Notes: a model not told the origin generated them from the sequence alone. DNA of 64,000 bases from Actinomycetota bacterium (GCA_020052375.1 JAGVPG010000004.1:1-64000); one strand, 5' to 3'; shown: positions 1 through 7,761, numbered from the stretch's first letter. Numbers and translations are program-made.

Positions 1-1
1 G

Positions 2-787
2 ACCGGGCTCAACGAGGCGTTTGTAATCGGTGAGGAAACCAGAGATAGACTGATATCCGAAGATCCAAAAAGCGCTGAGATTATAAAGCCATTCCTTGCT
101 GGCCGCGATATAAAGCGCTACATACCTCCAAGATCAGATAAGTTCCTGATTTTCACGAGGAGAGGTATCAACATAAAAAAATATCCTGCTATTGAACGCC
201 ATCTCCATAAATATAAGGATAGGCTTACACCAAAGCCAAATGGCTGGACAGGGAAAGATTGGAAGGGTAGAAAACCTGGTTCTTATAAATGGTATGAGAT
301 TCAAGACACCATTGACTATTATAAAGAGTTTGAAAAACCAAAAATTCTTTGGCCAGGTATTAGTGCAGAGGTTACTTCATTTGCAGTTGACGAATCAGGT
401 TTCTATGGAAACGATAATAATCAACTAATTATTTCCGATGACTTATATCTGCTTGGAATACTCAACTCTTTAGTCATGAAGTTCTTTCTAACAAATATTT
501 GCGACATAGTGCAGGGTGGATTCTATCGACTGAAAATAATCTATGTGAGTAGCCTTCCAATAATTCAAATAGATAAGTCAGTACAAGAAAGAAAAGCTCA
601 GAGTAAAAGACTGCGGAACTCTGTTGAAGTAATGCTCGAACTAAACAAAAAAATTGCGTATACGAAAACACCTTATGAAATAACAGCAATCCGAAACCAG
701 ATCGACGCCATCGACCGCCAGATCGACCAGCTCGTATATGAGTTGTATGGATTGACGGATGAGGAAATCAAAATAGTGGAGGGATAA
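2..787 (+). CDS. Type IIG restriction-modification enzyme, C-terminal fragment
   Basis: This reading frame is open from the left edge of the window, so only the last 261 residues are visible and the start lies outside. The fragment resembles the TaqI-like C-terminal specificity domain of Eco57I-type enzymes, in which methylase, nuclease and target recognition sit in one chain. Signs of this are the opening TGLNEAFVI stretch, the PFLAGRDIKRY motif at about residues 30-40, and the ILNSLVMKFFL and RLKIIYVSSLPI stretches near the end, followed by a helical tail. No methylase motif is visible because that part is missing. The base composition is AT-rich like the helicase that follows. The domain call is good; the exact enzyme class is inferred. 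Confidence 0.75.
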   Translation, partial: TGLNEAFVIGEETRDRLISEDPKSAEIIKPFLAGRDIKRYIPPRSDKFLIFTRRGINIKKYPAIERHLHKYKDRLTPKPNGWTGKDWKGRKPGSYKWYEIQDTIDYYKEFEKPKILWPGISAEVTSFAVDESGFYGNDNNQLIISDDLYLLGILNSLVMKFFLTNICDIVQGGFYRLKIIYVSSLPIIQIDKSVQERKAQSKRLRNSVEVMLELNKKIAYTKTPYEITAIRNQIDAIDRQIDQLVYELYGLTDEEIKIVEG

Positions 788-854
788 GTATGAGAATGCT
801 GTTAGAATCGAAATGTCTAAAATCTTATTTATTAATTAGAAGATTCATACCTCG

Positions 855-2801
855 ATGAGTTGGGACGATGGTCTTTCTAGTGAACAAAAAGCTGCTGCTT
901 CACACATAGGTCAGCATGCGCGTCTTCTCGCAGGTCCCGGTACAGGAAAAACGCTGAGTCTTACAAGAAGGATTATCTATCTAATCAAAGAAGTGGAAGT
1001 TCCTGCATCTGAGATCTTGGTTGTAACGTTTACTCGAGCCGCAATGACTGAACTTAGAAACAGGTTGGCGAGCGAGCTTGGACAAGGTGCAATTCTCCCC
1101 CACATTGCTACTCTACATTCATTTGCTTTAAGTACAATTCTTCAAAGTCCATCGGGGACTCGACTACCGCAACCAATTCGCATTGCAGACGATTATGAGG
1201 AACGGTGGATTGTCCAGGAGGATCTAAAAGAAATTCTTGGAGCAAGAATTAGAGACATTCAGGAGCTTATGAATAAAATGTCCGCGGACTGGGAACAATT
1301 GACTGCAGATGTAGATGGCTACGAAGAAAGATTTCCCAACCCGGAGTTTCTTGCAGCATGGAGAGAACACCGAAGAGTATATGGTTATACATTGCGAGCT
1401 GAGCTCGTATATCAGTTGAAGAACTCGTTAACGGAAGGTGGTATTGATTTCTATGATCCACCCCAATATGTGCTGGTTGACGAGTATCAAGACTTAAATG
1501 CTTGTGATTTGTCTGTTATACACTCCCTTGTTAATTCAGGTGCTGAATTATATGGAGCAGGCGATGATGACCAAAGCATTTATGCATTTAGATATGCAAA
1601 TCCGAATGGAATAAGGAATTTTAGTTCTGATTTTGATCCATCCAGGGACCTTGAGCTTGTTGAATGTAAAAGATGTGATAGCACCATTATTGATCTTGGT
1701 TTATTTATTGCGCGCCAGGATCCACGTCGCTTTCCAAAACTATTAAGGTGTAGTCCAAGGGCTGGAGAAGGATTGGTCGAACTATTAAGATTTCCAAATC
1801 AAAACGCTGAAGCACAGTCTATTGCTGATATATGTAAATGGCTTGTAGACGTACAGCATTTAGAACAAGGTAATATATTAATTCTTTTCAGAAGTGACCA
1901 TAATCGGCAGTTTTCAAAATTAATCCAAGAATATTTGGCTAGGAGGGGGCTAAATTTCTCAATAAATATAGATCCCTTAGCGCCATTGAACTGTTTAAGA
2001 GACGATAACAACAATGAACAAGTTGAAGGTCGTTGCGTTTTCGCACTTATGCGTTTATTAGTAGACAGAAACGATAGCCTAGCTTGGCGAACACTTCTAA
2101 AACTTAGAGCAAATAATATTGGATCTTCAGCAATATCAGCTCTCTATGGCCTATCACGAAGGTCTGGTGAAACCTTTTCAATGAGTATTCAAAGAGTAAA
2201 AGCTAACCCAGGACTAATCCCACGCTTTGGCTCTGTAATAAAAAGAGAAATAGAAGAAATTGAACTAATCCTTGTTGACTATAGTTTTAACAATCCCGAT
2301 ACCTTATACGAAGATTTATCTCAGTTTGTTGAAACGCAGGTTAACAGTGATAGTGAGCGTGAGGATGTGCTTAAGTTGTTTAGAAGCGTACTCAGGCCTG
2401 AGACGCCTACTAATCTTCCTGTTCTCATTCAATCATTAACAGTTACATTGGGTGACAAGGAACAAGACATGGTGGCTGGAGCAATAAACATGATGACCAT
2501 GCATCAAGCAAAGGGACTAACTGCAGATGCTGTATTTATTATTGCCTGTGAAGATGAATATATTCCAGGTAGAAACCAAGGAGAGCTAGAAGAAGATGAA
2601 CGGAGACTCCTATATGTTTCAATAACTCGTGCAAAGCATTATGTTTTTATTACACATTGTCAGAACCGGACAGGTTCACAGCAACGCAGTGGTAGGAATA
2701 CGGATACTTCAAATCGAACCCTTTGTCGTTTTCTTAGCGGTGGGCTAATTTCTTCGAGAGATGGGCAAGAGTTCTGCAATAGCCTGAACCAGCATATATA
2801 G
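855..2801 (+). CDS. UvrD/PcrA-like superfamily I DNA helicase, accessory copy
   Basis: A 648-residue SF1A helicase expected to unwind DNA 3'-5' with ATP. Visible motifs in order are Walker A GPGTGKT (about residue 27), motif Ia VVTFTRAAMTELRNRL, motif II VDEYQD (about 209), motif III GDDDQSIYAFR, motif V TMHQAKGLTADAVF (about 550) and motif VI RRLLYVSITRAK. It starts at ATG 855, 67 bp after the restriction-modification gene. The window has a second, housekeeping-type PcrA at 9.7 kb, so this copy is probably accessory. Its neighbours (type IIG enzyme, DUF2726, DUF3800) suggest a defence or mobile-element role, but that is context only. Confidence 0.88.
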   Translation: MSWDDGLSSEQKAAASHIGQHARLLAGPGTGKTLSLTRRIIYLIKEVEVPASEILVVTFTRAAMTELRNRLASELGQGAILPHIATLHSFALSTILQSPSGTRLPQPIRIADDYEERWIVQEDLKEILGARIRDIQELMNKMSADWEQLTADVDGYEERFPNPEFLAAWREHRRVYGYTLRAELVYQLKNSLTEGGIDFYDPPQYVLVDEYQDLNACDLSVIHSLVNSGAELYGAGDDDQSIYAFRYANPNGIRNFSSDFDPSRDLELVECKRCDSTIIDLGLFIARQDPRRFPKLLRCSPRAGEGLVELLRFPNQNAEAQSIADICKWLVDVQHLEQGNILILFRSDHNRQFSKLIQEYLARRGLNFSINIDPLAPLNCLRDDNNNEQVEGRCVFALMRLLVDRNDSLAWRTLLKLRANNIGSSAISALYGLSRRSGETFSMSIQRVKANPGLIPRFGSVIKREIEEIELILVDYSFNNPDTLYEDLSQFVETQVNSDSEREDVLKLFRSVLRPETPTNLPVLIQSLTVTLGDKEQDMVAGAINMMTMHQAKGLTADAVFIIACEDEYIPGRNQGELEEDERRLLYVSITRAKHYVFITHCQNRTGSQQRSGRNTDTSNRTLCRFLSGGLISSRDGQEFCNSLNQHI

Positions 2802-2841
2802 TTTAAAAGAGCTGATTAAACTACTAGTTTTGTAACTACAT

Positions 2842-2988
2842 TTATTTTGATGATTTGCGTGTTTTCTTCTTTTCTCTCTGAGAAAGTGCACTAGCGGCAG
2901 AAGATTTTGAGTCCTTACTTGTTCGTTTGTCCCTAAGTACTTTTGAAGCTTGTTTTGCGACTTTGGCACTCGTCACTTTTTTAGCCAT
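2842..2988 (-). CDS. 48-residue basic small protein, probably SOS-controlled
   Basis: A short gene encoding a Lys/Ser/Ala-rich 48-residue protein that begins MAKKVTSAKVAKQASKVLRD and ends in a basic tail (KKKTRKSSK). The pattern KVAKQASKVLRD followed by SSAASALSQ resembles small hypothetical proteins I recall from other bacterial genomes, but no function is known to me. The high positive charge could suit nucleic-acid binding; this is inference. A second ATG lies at 2991. It reads leftward downstream of the zinc-ribbon gene at 3021-3155, and both appear to be served by the LexA-box promoter at 3191-3219. Confidence 0.7.
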   Translation of the reverse strand: MAKKVTSAKVAKQASKVLRDKRTSKDSKSSAASALSQREKKKTRKSSK

Positions 2989-3020
2989 CATAAAACTTCT
3001 TTCGTATCGCGGTATCGTTG

Positions 3021-3155
3021 TTATGGGTTAAAATTAGTTCCCCCGCAGGATGGACATGGTGGTAGCGTATCGTCAGTGTCGTCTAAACGTACTTTTTGTC
3101 CACAATTAGTGCATGTGTAGGTTCCAATCCCTGGTTTTTCTCCTGTAGTTGACAT
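3021..3155 (-). CDS. 44-residue zinc-ribbon protein, probably SOS-controlled
   Basis: A 44-residue protein with two Cys pairs, CTNC at about residues 15-18 and CPSC at about 34-37, spaced like a rubredoxin-type zinc ribbon. No other domain is present. The start ATG at 3155 is preceded by a G-rich stretch, and the transcript would begin shortly after the -10 element at 3191-3196. It is the first of two small leftward genes. No enzymatic function can be assigned; a DNA- or protein-binding adaptor is one possibility. Confidence 0.75.
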   Translation of the reverse strand: MSTTGEKPGIGTYTCTNCGQKVRLDDTDDTLPPCPSCGGTNFNP

Positions 3156-3190
3156 ACTAAGGACCCCCTTTCGAATTTCCGTGCATTCTA

Positions 3191-3219
3191 AACATAACGA
3201 ACGAATGTTCGCATGTCAA
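3191..3219 (-). promoter_or_regulatory. Sigma-70 promoter with LexA (SOS) box in the spacer
   Basis: Read on the minus strand, TTGACA (3219-3214) is separated by exactly 17 bp from TATGTT (3196-3191). The spacer contains the 14-bp palindrome CGAACATTCGTTCG (3211-3198). This fits the Gram-positive LexA/DinR operator, CGAAC-N4-GTTCG. An operator between -35 and -10 is the textbook repression geometry. It lies 36 bp upstream of the zinc-ribbon start codon. The sequence match is direct; SOS control is inferred from the known operator. Confidence 0.8.
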
Positions 3220-3384
3220 GTCCAAGCTTATATTCTATATATATATATATATTGCTTTAAGTGCTAATCGGAGAGATAATATCAGCACTTTGTTAGTTAA
3301 AAAGATGAGGATTTCTGCCTGATTATATGTTGATTTTGGAGGATGACAAAGCAAGAATGATTCATCGAAAACACAGTCGTACGT

Positions 3385-4119
3385 TTGGGCGTTGATGTGA
3401 ATAAAGAACCACGTGTAAAGAAAATATTGGTTTCTTTCGGTGAACGGAGGCTAAGGGGCGAAATCGGCAAGGTCTTCGTTGGTGGTGAATGCTGTCCGAA
3501 GGTAGGGCTTCGCGATGTATTTGACCGGGACATGTCGATTTGGACTAAAGAGGAAAGACGTTTTATTTGGAATGCCCATTTTGATTTTTTAGTTATAGAT
3601 AAGGATCACAAGCCGATTACCGCAATCGAGTTTGATGGATCGCAGCACTCCAATTCTCAACAAAGACATAGAGACACACTGAAAGATACAATCTGCAGGA
3701 AAGCAAGTCTACCCTTAATGAGGTTTTCAACTACTGACTTACACCCAACACCAGGGCTAGACGATCAGACATGGGCAAGTTTCATGATGTCCGTTAAAGC
3801 GGTGGCAGGCCAAAGCGCCGATCAGGTCTTTCAATTGATTCTTGAGTACTTAAAGTGGAGCGTAAGTGAAATTAACAAAGGGGAAGAAAACTCTTCGTTA
3901 ACGCGCGGTTTTGTGCCATTCTTTAGCGTTGAGGAATTCGCGCAAATCCTTATTAATTCAAAGCATTCTCAAGAGAACGCGCTGATTATTCTCCAACTCA
4001 AGGCAATTATTCATGATATAAAGGGAAAAATGATAGAAGTTAATCCTGATTTGACTGATGATGAGTTCGCTGAGTATATGACGTCAATACTTGAAAAGTC
4101 AGAGGGTCAGAGTCAATGA
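3385..4119 (+). CDS. DUF2726-type nuclease-like protein
   Basis: A 244-residue protein whose middle contains AIEFDGSQH (about residues 80-88) and KDTICRKASLPLMRF (about 98-112). This matches the DUF2726 pattern, a restriction-endonuclease-like fold in which the E-x-D-G-x-x-H stretch and a following Lys probably form the metal site. The C-terminal 120 residues are unassigned. The start is uncertain: TTG at 3385 is the first usable start after an in-frame stop at 3358-3360, and GTG at 3397 is an alternative. It lies between helicase and DUF3800 genes in the accessory patch. Nuclease activity is inferred from fold only. Confidence 0.65.
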   Translation: MGVDVNKEPRVKKILVSFGERRLRGEIGKVFVGGECCPKVGLRDVFDRDMSIWTKEERRFIWNAHFDFLVIDKDHKPITAIEFDGSQHSNSQQRHRDTLKDTICRKASLPLMRFSTTDLHPTPGLDDQTWASFMMSVKAVAGQSADQVFQLILEYLKWSVSEINKGEENSSLTRGFVPFFSVEEFAQILINSKHSQENALIILQLKAIIHDIKGKMIEVNPDLTDDEFAEYMTSILEKSEGQSQ

Positions 4120-4121
4120 AG

Positions 4122-4455
4122 AAGGGGTCAGGTCTTGTATTTTGACATTTCGTGATTCCGTTTTTCTGGGTTCTTCGACGACCTGACGGTCGCCTCAGAG
4201 ATAACACTATTGAGCTGCAGAAGTTTTGAGGTTCCAAAATGGAACCTCAAACAGTTCGGGAGGCCGACCTAAAGGTCGGCTGCTACAAAGACCTCTCGAA
4301 TCGCGGATTGCTAATTACTCGTTATCGAGCGCCTCTGAATAGCACCTTTTTGTCTGTATCCACACAGTTCCATGGTCTAGACCATGGAACCACTCACGAG
4401 CTGGTGGCGTGTTTTGGATTGCAAGGTCTGTAACGCAAATGGTTAAATAGTCTTT
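4122..4455 (+). repeat. Intergenic cluster of palindromes and a RAYT/REP-like fragment
   Basis: No convincing gene lies in this 336-bp gap. It holds four structures. At 4122-4150 is a GGGGTCAGGTCTTGTATTTT-type sequence of the kind I remember beside Y1 REP-associated transposases. At 4225-4251 is a perfect 12-bp stem with a 3-base loop (TTTGAGGTTCCA and its complement). At 4263-4280 is the GCCGACCT/AGGTCGGC palindrome that recurs elsewhere in the window. At 4367-4390 is a perfect 24-bp loop-less palindrome centred on TCTAGA. The stacking suggests a landing site for small repeats. Confidence 0.6.
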
Positions 4456-5196
4456 ATGAGATATTACTTCTATTTGGATGAGACAGGTGATCATGGTCTG
4501 TCTTTTATTGATGAAAACTTTCCTATATTTCTACTATGCGGGTGTCTGATCAGCGCGGAAGCTATCGCAAAGCTGAACGAGGAACTAGACGATCTAAAGG
4601 TAGATTTCTTTGGTTCCACGGAAGTAATTCTTCACTCGCGGGACATAAGGAAATGCGAGGGTGCTTTTCAAAGACTGTTTGATCTTGAACTGAAAGCCAG
4701 ATTCTACAAGGAACTCAATACCCTTATATCCAAGGCGGACTTTAATATCATTGGCGGAGCAGTCAACAAAACCGAACATATAAAGCGATATGGGAAAGGA
4801 GCAGCTGATCCGTATGCCCTTTCGTTCTCATTCATTCTAGAAAGAATGGTCTATTGTCTTGATAATCGTGACCGGAAATCTGTCGTTGATATCCACGTAG
4901 AGAAGCGTGGCAAAAAGGAAGATCGTTTGCTTATTGGGCATTTCAACTCAACAGTTGATGGGGGAACATATTACGTATCGTCTGAAAGATTAAAACATCG
5001 GATTGCAGACTTTAGATTTCACAGTAAACTCGAAAATATTAATGGGCTGCAACTGGCAGACCTGTGTGCATATCCACTAGCGCGATATGTTATGAATCCG
5101 GAAATGCCTAGTCCAGCCTTTGAAATCATTAAAGATAAGATCTACTGTGATCGTAAAGGAAGATTTGACGGTTGGGGGTTGAAAGTATTTCCATAA
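4456..5196 (+). CDS. DUF3800 domain protein
   Basis: A 246-residue protein with the N-terminal YLDETGDHG motif (about residues 6-14) and the C-terminal NGLQLADLCAYPLARY stretch (about 197-212). These are the two acidic motifs of DUF3800, a family with an RNase H-like fold often found near defence and mobile genes. Asp and Glu in the two motifs probably form a metal site, and the length is normal for the family. The sequence is AT-rich, unlike the housekeeping genes further right. Function is unknown; a nuclease or nucleic-acid-processing role is inferred. Confidence 0.82.
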   Translation: MRYYFYLDETGDHGLSFIDENFPIFLLCGCLISAEAIAKLNEELDDLKVDFFGSTEVILHSRDIRKCEGAFQRLFDLELKARFYKELNTLISKADFNIIGGAVNKTEHIKRYGKGAADPYALSFSFILERMVYCLDNRDRKSVVDIHVEKRGKKEDRLLIGHFNSTVDGGTYYVSSERLKHRIADFRFHSKLENINGLQLADLCAYPLARYVMNPEMPSPAFEIIKDKIYCDRKGRFDGWGLKVFP

Positions 5197-5238
5197 AACA
5201 AAAAGTCCCCCGAAGGAGACCTCTCGCCGACCGGGGAC
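5195..5238 (-). terminator. Rho-independent terminator for leftward transcripts
   Basis: On the minus strand the stem GTCCCC (5238-5233) pairs with GGGGAC (5210-5205) and is followed by a T-rich run, TTTTTGTTTT (5204-5195). It faces transcripts arriving from the right, most likely the ABC operon that ends at 5655. It overlaps the end of the convergent DUF3800 gene. The loop is long (22 nt) and G/C-rich, with a possible inner stem. Confidence 0.6.
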
Positions 5239-5487
5239 ACCCCGATCCAAGTACATTGTAAAACATTTTTTTGGTTTTTGTCAAAAATATTTTACGCTCA
5301 GCCTGCCAGTTCTTTAATTTCTTTAAAAACGATACATGATTGTTGTATCTTGAATTGCCATTCCTGCTATACGCGTGTTTCTATAGTTTGCTCACTTCGT
5401 TTGGAATGACACAAGGAGAGTGGCCGACCTGAAAGTCGGCGGCTACAAGATACTTATTTTCCCGTTTTACGATTTACCGTTTGTGAA
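5239..5487. other. Gene-poor spacer with REP-like fragments
   Basis: No gene is supported here. The stretch is AT-rich and contains a palindromic GCCGACCT repeat copy at 5423-5440. A REP-like sequence, GCTCACTTCGTTTGGAATGA, begins at about 5390. A degenerate 7-nt periodic run (CGTTTTA, CGATTTA, CCGTTTG) lies at about 5464-5484. It directly abuts the hairpin element at 5488. Confidence 0.5.
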
Positions 5488-5654
5488 CAATGTGCATTGT
5501 GGGAGCAGGAGGCGAAAACAACAGCATTATACATCCTGTGCTTGGGGAGGTTGAAGAATTCTTCGAGCGTGATATCTTTAGCGAGAAGATTTACTTCAAC
5601 CTAGCCCGGGCACACATATTTTATGTCTTTCACTTACTGCGAGCACTCACTTTT
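5488..5654 (-). repeat. Hairpin (MITE-like) element, copy A
   Basis: A 167-bp imperfect inverted repeat centred on GATATC at about 5572-5577. The left arm contains GAGGTTGAAGAATTCTTCGA, and the right arm carries the matching inverted sequence around GAAGATTTACTTCAACCTAG. The outer ends are AATGTGCATTG (left) and GAGCACTCACTTTT (right). A closely similar sequence lies upstream of whiA at 37658-37770, and a partial copy lies at 45214-45330. The right end stops one base before the stop codon of the ABC permease gene. No transposase gene is present, so if mobile it would move in trans. A plus-strand frame through it is not convincing as a gene. Confidence 0.65.
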
Positions 5655-6410
5655 CTAGAGTTCTTGGCGTTGGAAGATCAAGAGAGCGGTAACTAGAAAC
5701 AACACTGTCAGTATCAGCGTGGTGAGGATCGGCCAGTAAGATTGGGCGATGCCGGCTTGTCCTTTTAGGATCTTGTCCGCTAGAGTCGGGAGAGCGCCCG
5801 GGGAGTATTTAGAAAGGGCTGTATTGAAGACAGGTAGGATCGAAAGGACTGCGAAACCGAGGATGGACAGGCCGCCGGCGGCGATCTGGTTGGAGAAGAC
5901 AGTAGAAAAAGAGAGAGTAATGACGATGATCAGGAAATAATAGACGAGGAATAGCAGGTTTGCCTGGGTAAAAGCAGCCGACTTGTCTCCGCCAAAGATG
6001 GCTAGCGCGTACAGATAACAGATGAACGCGCCGATCTTGATCGATCCGAGTATCAATATGGATTGAGCGAGAAGTTTGGACAGCACGAAAGCGGTTCTTG
6101 AGACAGGTTTTGTGAGGACCAGCTGGATCGTATTACGGGCTTTCTCCTCGCTGACAAGCCCCATAGTAAACAGGATCGTTGCCAGGATACCCATTTGCGC
6201 CAGATTTTTTGTCCATTGTATCAACGCGTCAAGCAGGACGGGCTCCGGGATCTTGATCGATATGCCTTTCGGCATGGCGAAGCTTATGATCTGTGGAGTA
6301 TATTTCGCGGCTGGCGGGGAGAGCAGAGCGAAGAAAAGAAACACTGCCGGGACGACCCACAGTCTGTAAGTCTTTCCGATCGCTAGTAGCTCCTTTTTAA
6401 AGAGCGCCAT
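5655..6410 (-). CDS. ABC-2 type transporter permease
   Basis: A 251-residue membrane protein with about six hydrophobic segments: an N-terminal one near residues 18-32, others around 70-90, 115-135, 150-170 and 180-195, and a last one near 230-245. The motif SEEKARNTIQLVLTKPVSR between the second and third segments is typical of ABC-2 permeases such as NosY. The ATG at 6410 lies 4 bp after the stop of the ATPase gene, so the two are translationally coupled and form an exporter pair. The substrate cannot be told; antibiotic, bacteriocin or lipid export are all possible. Confidence 0.85.
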   Translation of the reverse strand: MALFKKELLAIGKTYRLWVVPAVFLFFALLSPPAAKYTPQIISFAMPKGISIKIPEPVLLDALIQWTKNLAQMGILATILFTMGLVSEEKARNTIQLVLTKPVSRTAFVLSKLLAQSILILGSIKIGAFICYLYALAIFGGDKSAAFTQANLLFLVYYFLIIVITLSFSTVFSNQIAAGGLSILGFAVLSILPVFNTALSKYSPGALPTLADKILKGQAGIAQSYWPILTTLILTVLFLVTALLIFQRQEL

Positions 6411-6414
6411 GGTT

Positions 6415-7338
6415 CTATGCCTCTCCCATCATATTCATGAAGATCTCCTCGAGCGAAGGTTCCGCCGTCTGAAAACTTTTCAAAGCGACCCCGGAATCGG
6501 CGATCAATCGCGGGAGTTCTTTTTGGCCGCTTTCGATATCTTTTGTCTTAACGGTCAGGATAAAGGATTCCGTCCGTTCGATCTTCTCGATCCACGCGAG
6601 ATCCTTGATCGATTCCTCAAAACGAGAGGGGTTGGATTCAAACTCGATGGTGAACGATGGTTTAGCGTACCCTTCTTTCAATGTGTCAAGATTCGCCTCG
6701 GTCATCAGTTTTCCCTTGTTCAGGATGGCGACGGAATCGCATACGCGTTCGACGTCATTCAATATATGAGTAGAGAAGAATACAGTGATCTCTTTGCCGA
6801 GAGATCCGATCAGCTCCAGAACTTCTTTACGCCCGATCGGGTCCAGAGCCGATGTCGGCTCGTCCATCAGGATGACTTCCGGATCATTCATAAGTGCCTG
6901 GGCGATCCCAAGCCTCTGTTTCATACCTCTTGAGTATCCGCCGATCTTCTTTCCGACACCGGTCAGGCCGGTGAGGTCAAGCAGTTGTTCGATCTTCCTC
7001 TTTGACGCGCTGGTAGGGAGATTGAAGATGCCGGCGACAAATCCGAGGTATTCATCAGCTGTCATCCAGCCATAGAAGCTCGGGACGTCGGGAAGAAAAC
7101 CGATGACTTTCCGGACAGCGGAAGCATCCTTGACTACATCATAACCCAAGATGCGCGCGGTCCCTGATGTGGGTCTGGCAAGGCCGGTAAGCAACCGTTG
7201 CGTAGTCGTCTTGCCGGCGCCGTTCGGCCCGAGAAATCCAAAGACGCTACCCTGTTCCACAGTAAGCGATAGATGATCGACGGCCGCTTGTTTGCCGAAT
7301 ACCTTGGTGAGTTCGTCGACCTCGATAGCATTACTCAT
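6415..7338 (-). CDS. ABC transporter ATP-binding protein
   Basis: A 307-residue CcmA/NatA-type ATPase that powers the permease encoded next to it. It has Walker A GPNGAGKTT (about residues 38-46), the signature YSRGMKQRLG (about 138-147), Walker B VILMDEPTSALDP (about 158-170) and the switch His in STHIL. After residue 220 comes a C-terminal accessory domain common in ABC-2 exporters. ATG 7338 is chosen over an upstream start because MSNAIEVDELTKVFG matches family N-termini. The start overlaps the end of the preceding 67-residue gene by 8 bp. Confidence 0.9.
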   Translation of the reverse strand: MSNAIEVDELTKVFGKQAAVDHLSLTVEQGSVFGFLGPNGAGKTTTQRLLTGLARPTSGTARILGYDVVKDASAVRKVIGFLPDVPSFYGWMTADEYLGFVAGIFNLPTSASKRKIEQLLDLTGLTGVGKKIGGYSRGMKQRLGIAQALMNDPEVILMDEPTSALDPIGRKEVLELIGSLGKEITVFFSTHILNDVERVCDSVAILNKGKLMTEANLDTLKEGYAKPSFTIEFESNPSRFEESIKDLAWIEKIERTESFILTVKTKDIESGQKELPRLIADSGVALKSFQTAEPSLEEIFMNMMGEA

Positions 7339-7534
7339 CGCCTCTCCTGCCGAGGACGAAGTACACGATCGGACCGAGGAGCTCACCGAGTATGATCACC
7401 AGGATCCAGATGAGTTTATTCCCGCCGGTCACTTTCTTACGCTTTGACAGGTCGATAAGGGCTGCGATCTGCATCACGAGTTGAAGGATGATGATCGGTA
7501 GTAGTACAAGCAGCAATGCTGAATAGAACTTCAC
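7331..7534 (-). CDS. PLDc_N domain small membrane protein
   Basis: A 67-residue protein with two hydrophobic helices (about residues 5-25 and 43-60) and the conserved pattern NKLIWILVIILGELLGPIVYF-LGR of the phospholipase-D N-terminal (PLDc_N) family. It has no catalytic domain and is a stand-alone membrane hairpin. The gene overlaps the ABC ATPase start by 8 bp and leads the leftward operon, which is a frequent arrangement for ABC-2 exporter operons. Its job may be to help assemble or anchor the exporter; that is inference. Confidence 0.8.
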   Translation of the reverse strand: MKFYSALLLVLLPIIILQLVMQIAALIDLSKRKKVTGGNKLIWILVIILGELLGPIVYFVLGRRGDE

Positions 7535-7619
7535 TTAGCCTCCATGCACTATTGGTAAATATGATTGATCCATATAAGTATAGCAATATCCGTGCGACCC
7601 TTCCCGCTAAGGAAACGGG

Positions 7620-7647
7620 TTGATTAATAATAAAGATAGTTTATAAT
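7620..7647 (+). promoter_or_regulatory. Promoter of the tRNA-selB unit
   Basis: TTGATT (7620-7625) and TATAAT (7642-7647) are 16 bp apart, a strong sigma-70-type promoter. Transcription would start near 7654, about 16 bp before the tRNA at 7670. No other promoter is evident between the tRNA and selB, so tRNA and selB are probably cotranscribed and the tRNA is cut out by processing. Confidence 0.75.
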
Positions 7648-7669
7648 AGATATAAGGAATGATTATTGC

Positions 7670-7761
7670 GGGGGCAAAGGCGCTGGGCGCTCCGCGGGCT
7701 GCAAACCCGTTGGCCTTGCCTGAACCGCAAGGAGGAGGTTCGATTCCCCTTGCCCCCTCCA
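7670..7761 (+). tRNA. tRNA-Sec-like tRNA with Cys anticodon GCA
   Basis: The 92-nt sequence folds as a tRNA with encoded CCA (7759-7761). The acceptor GGGGGCAA (7670-7677) pairs with TTGCCCCC (7750-7757), 8 bp. The D stem is GGCG/CGCT with a 5-nt loop. The anticodon stem GCGGG/CCCGT holds loop CTGCAAA, giving anticodon GCA (7701-7703). A long variable arm has 6 bp (CCTTGC 7714-7719 with GCAAGG 7727-7732). The T stem is GG-A-GG with CCCC around loop TTCGATT, four G-C pairs if A7736 is bulged. The discriminator is U73, a CysRS identity element, whereas SerRS and Sec tRNAs carry G73. The position right before selB is that of selC. The alternative 7/5 fold leaves an A-C mismatch. Confidence 0.85.

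Noticed and set aside
2745-2969. 74-codon minus-strand frame overlapping the helicase end
   Set aside because: A neighbouring frame encodes the more convincing 48-residue basic protein with a proper start and promoter.
5490-5696. Plus-strand frame of 68 codons through hairpin element A
   Set aside because: It overlaps an inverted repeat and the end of the permease gene, has no ribosome site, and is not kept in the other copies.
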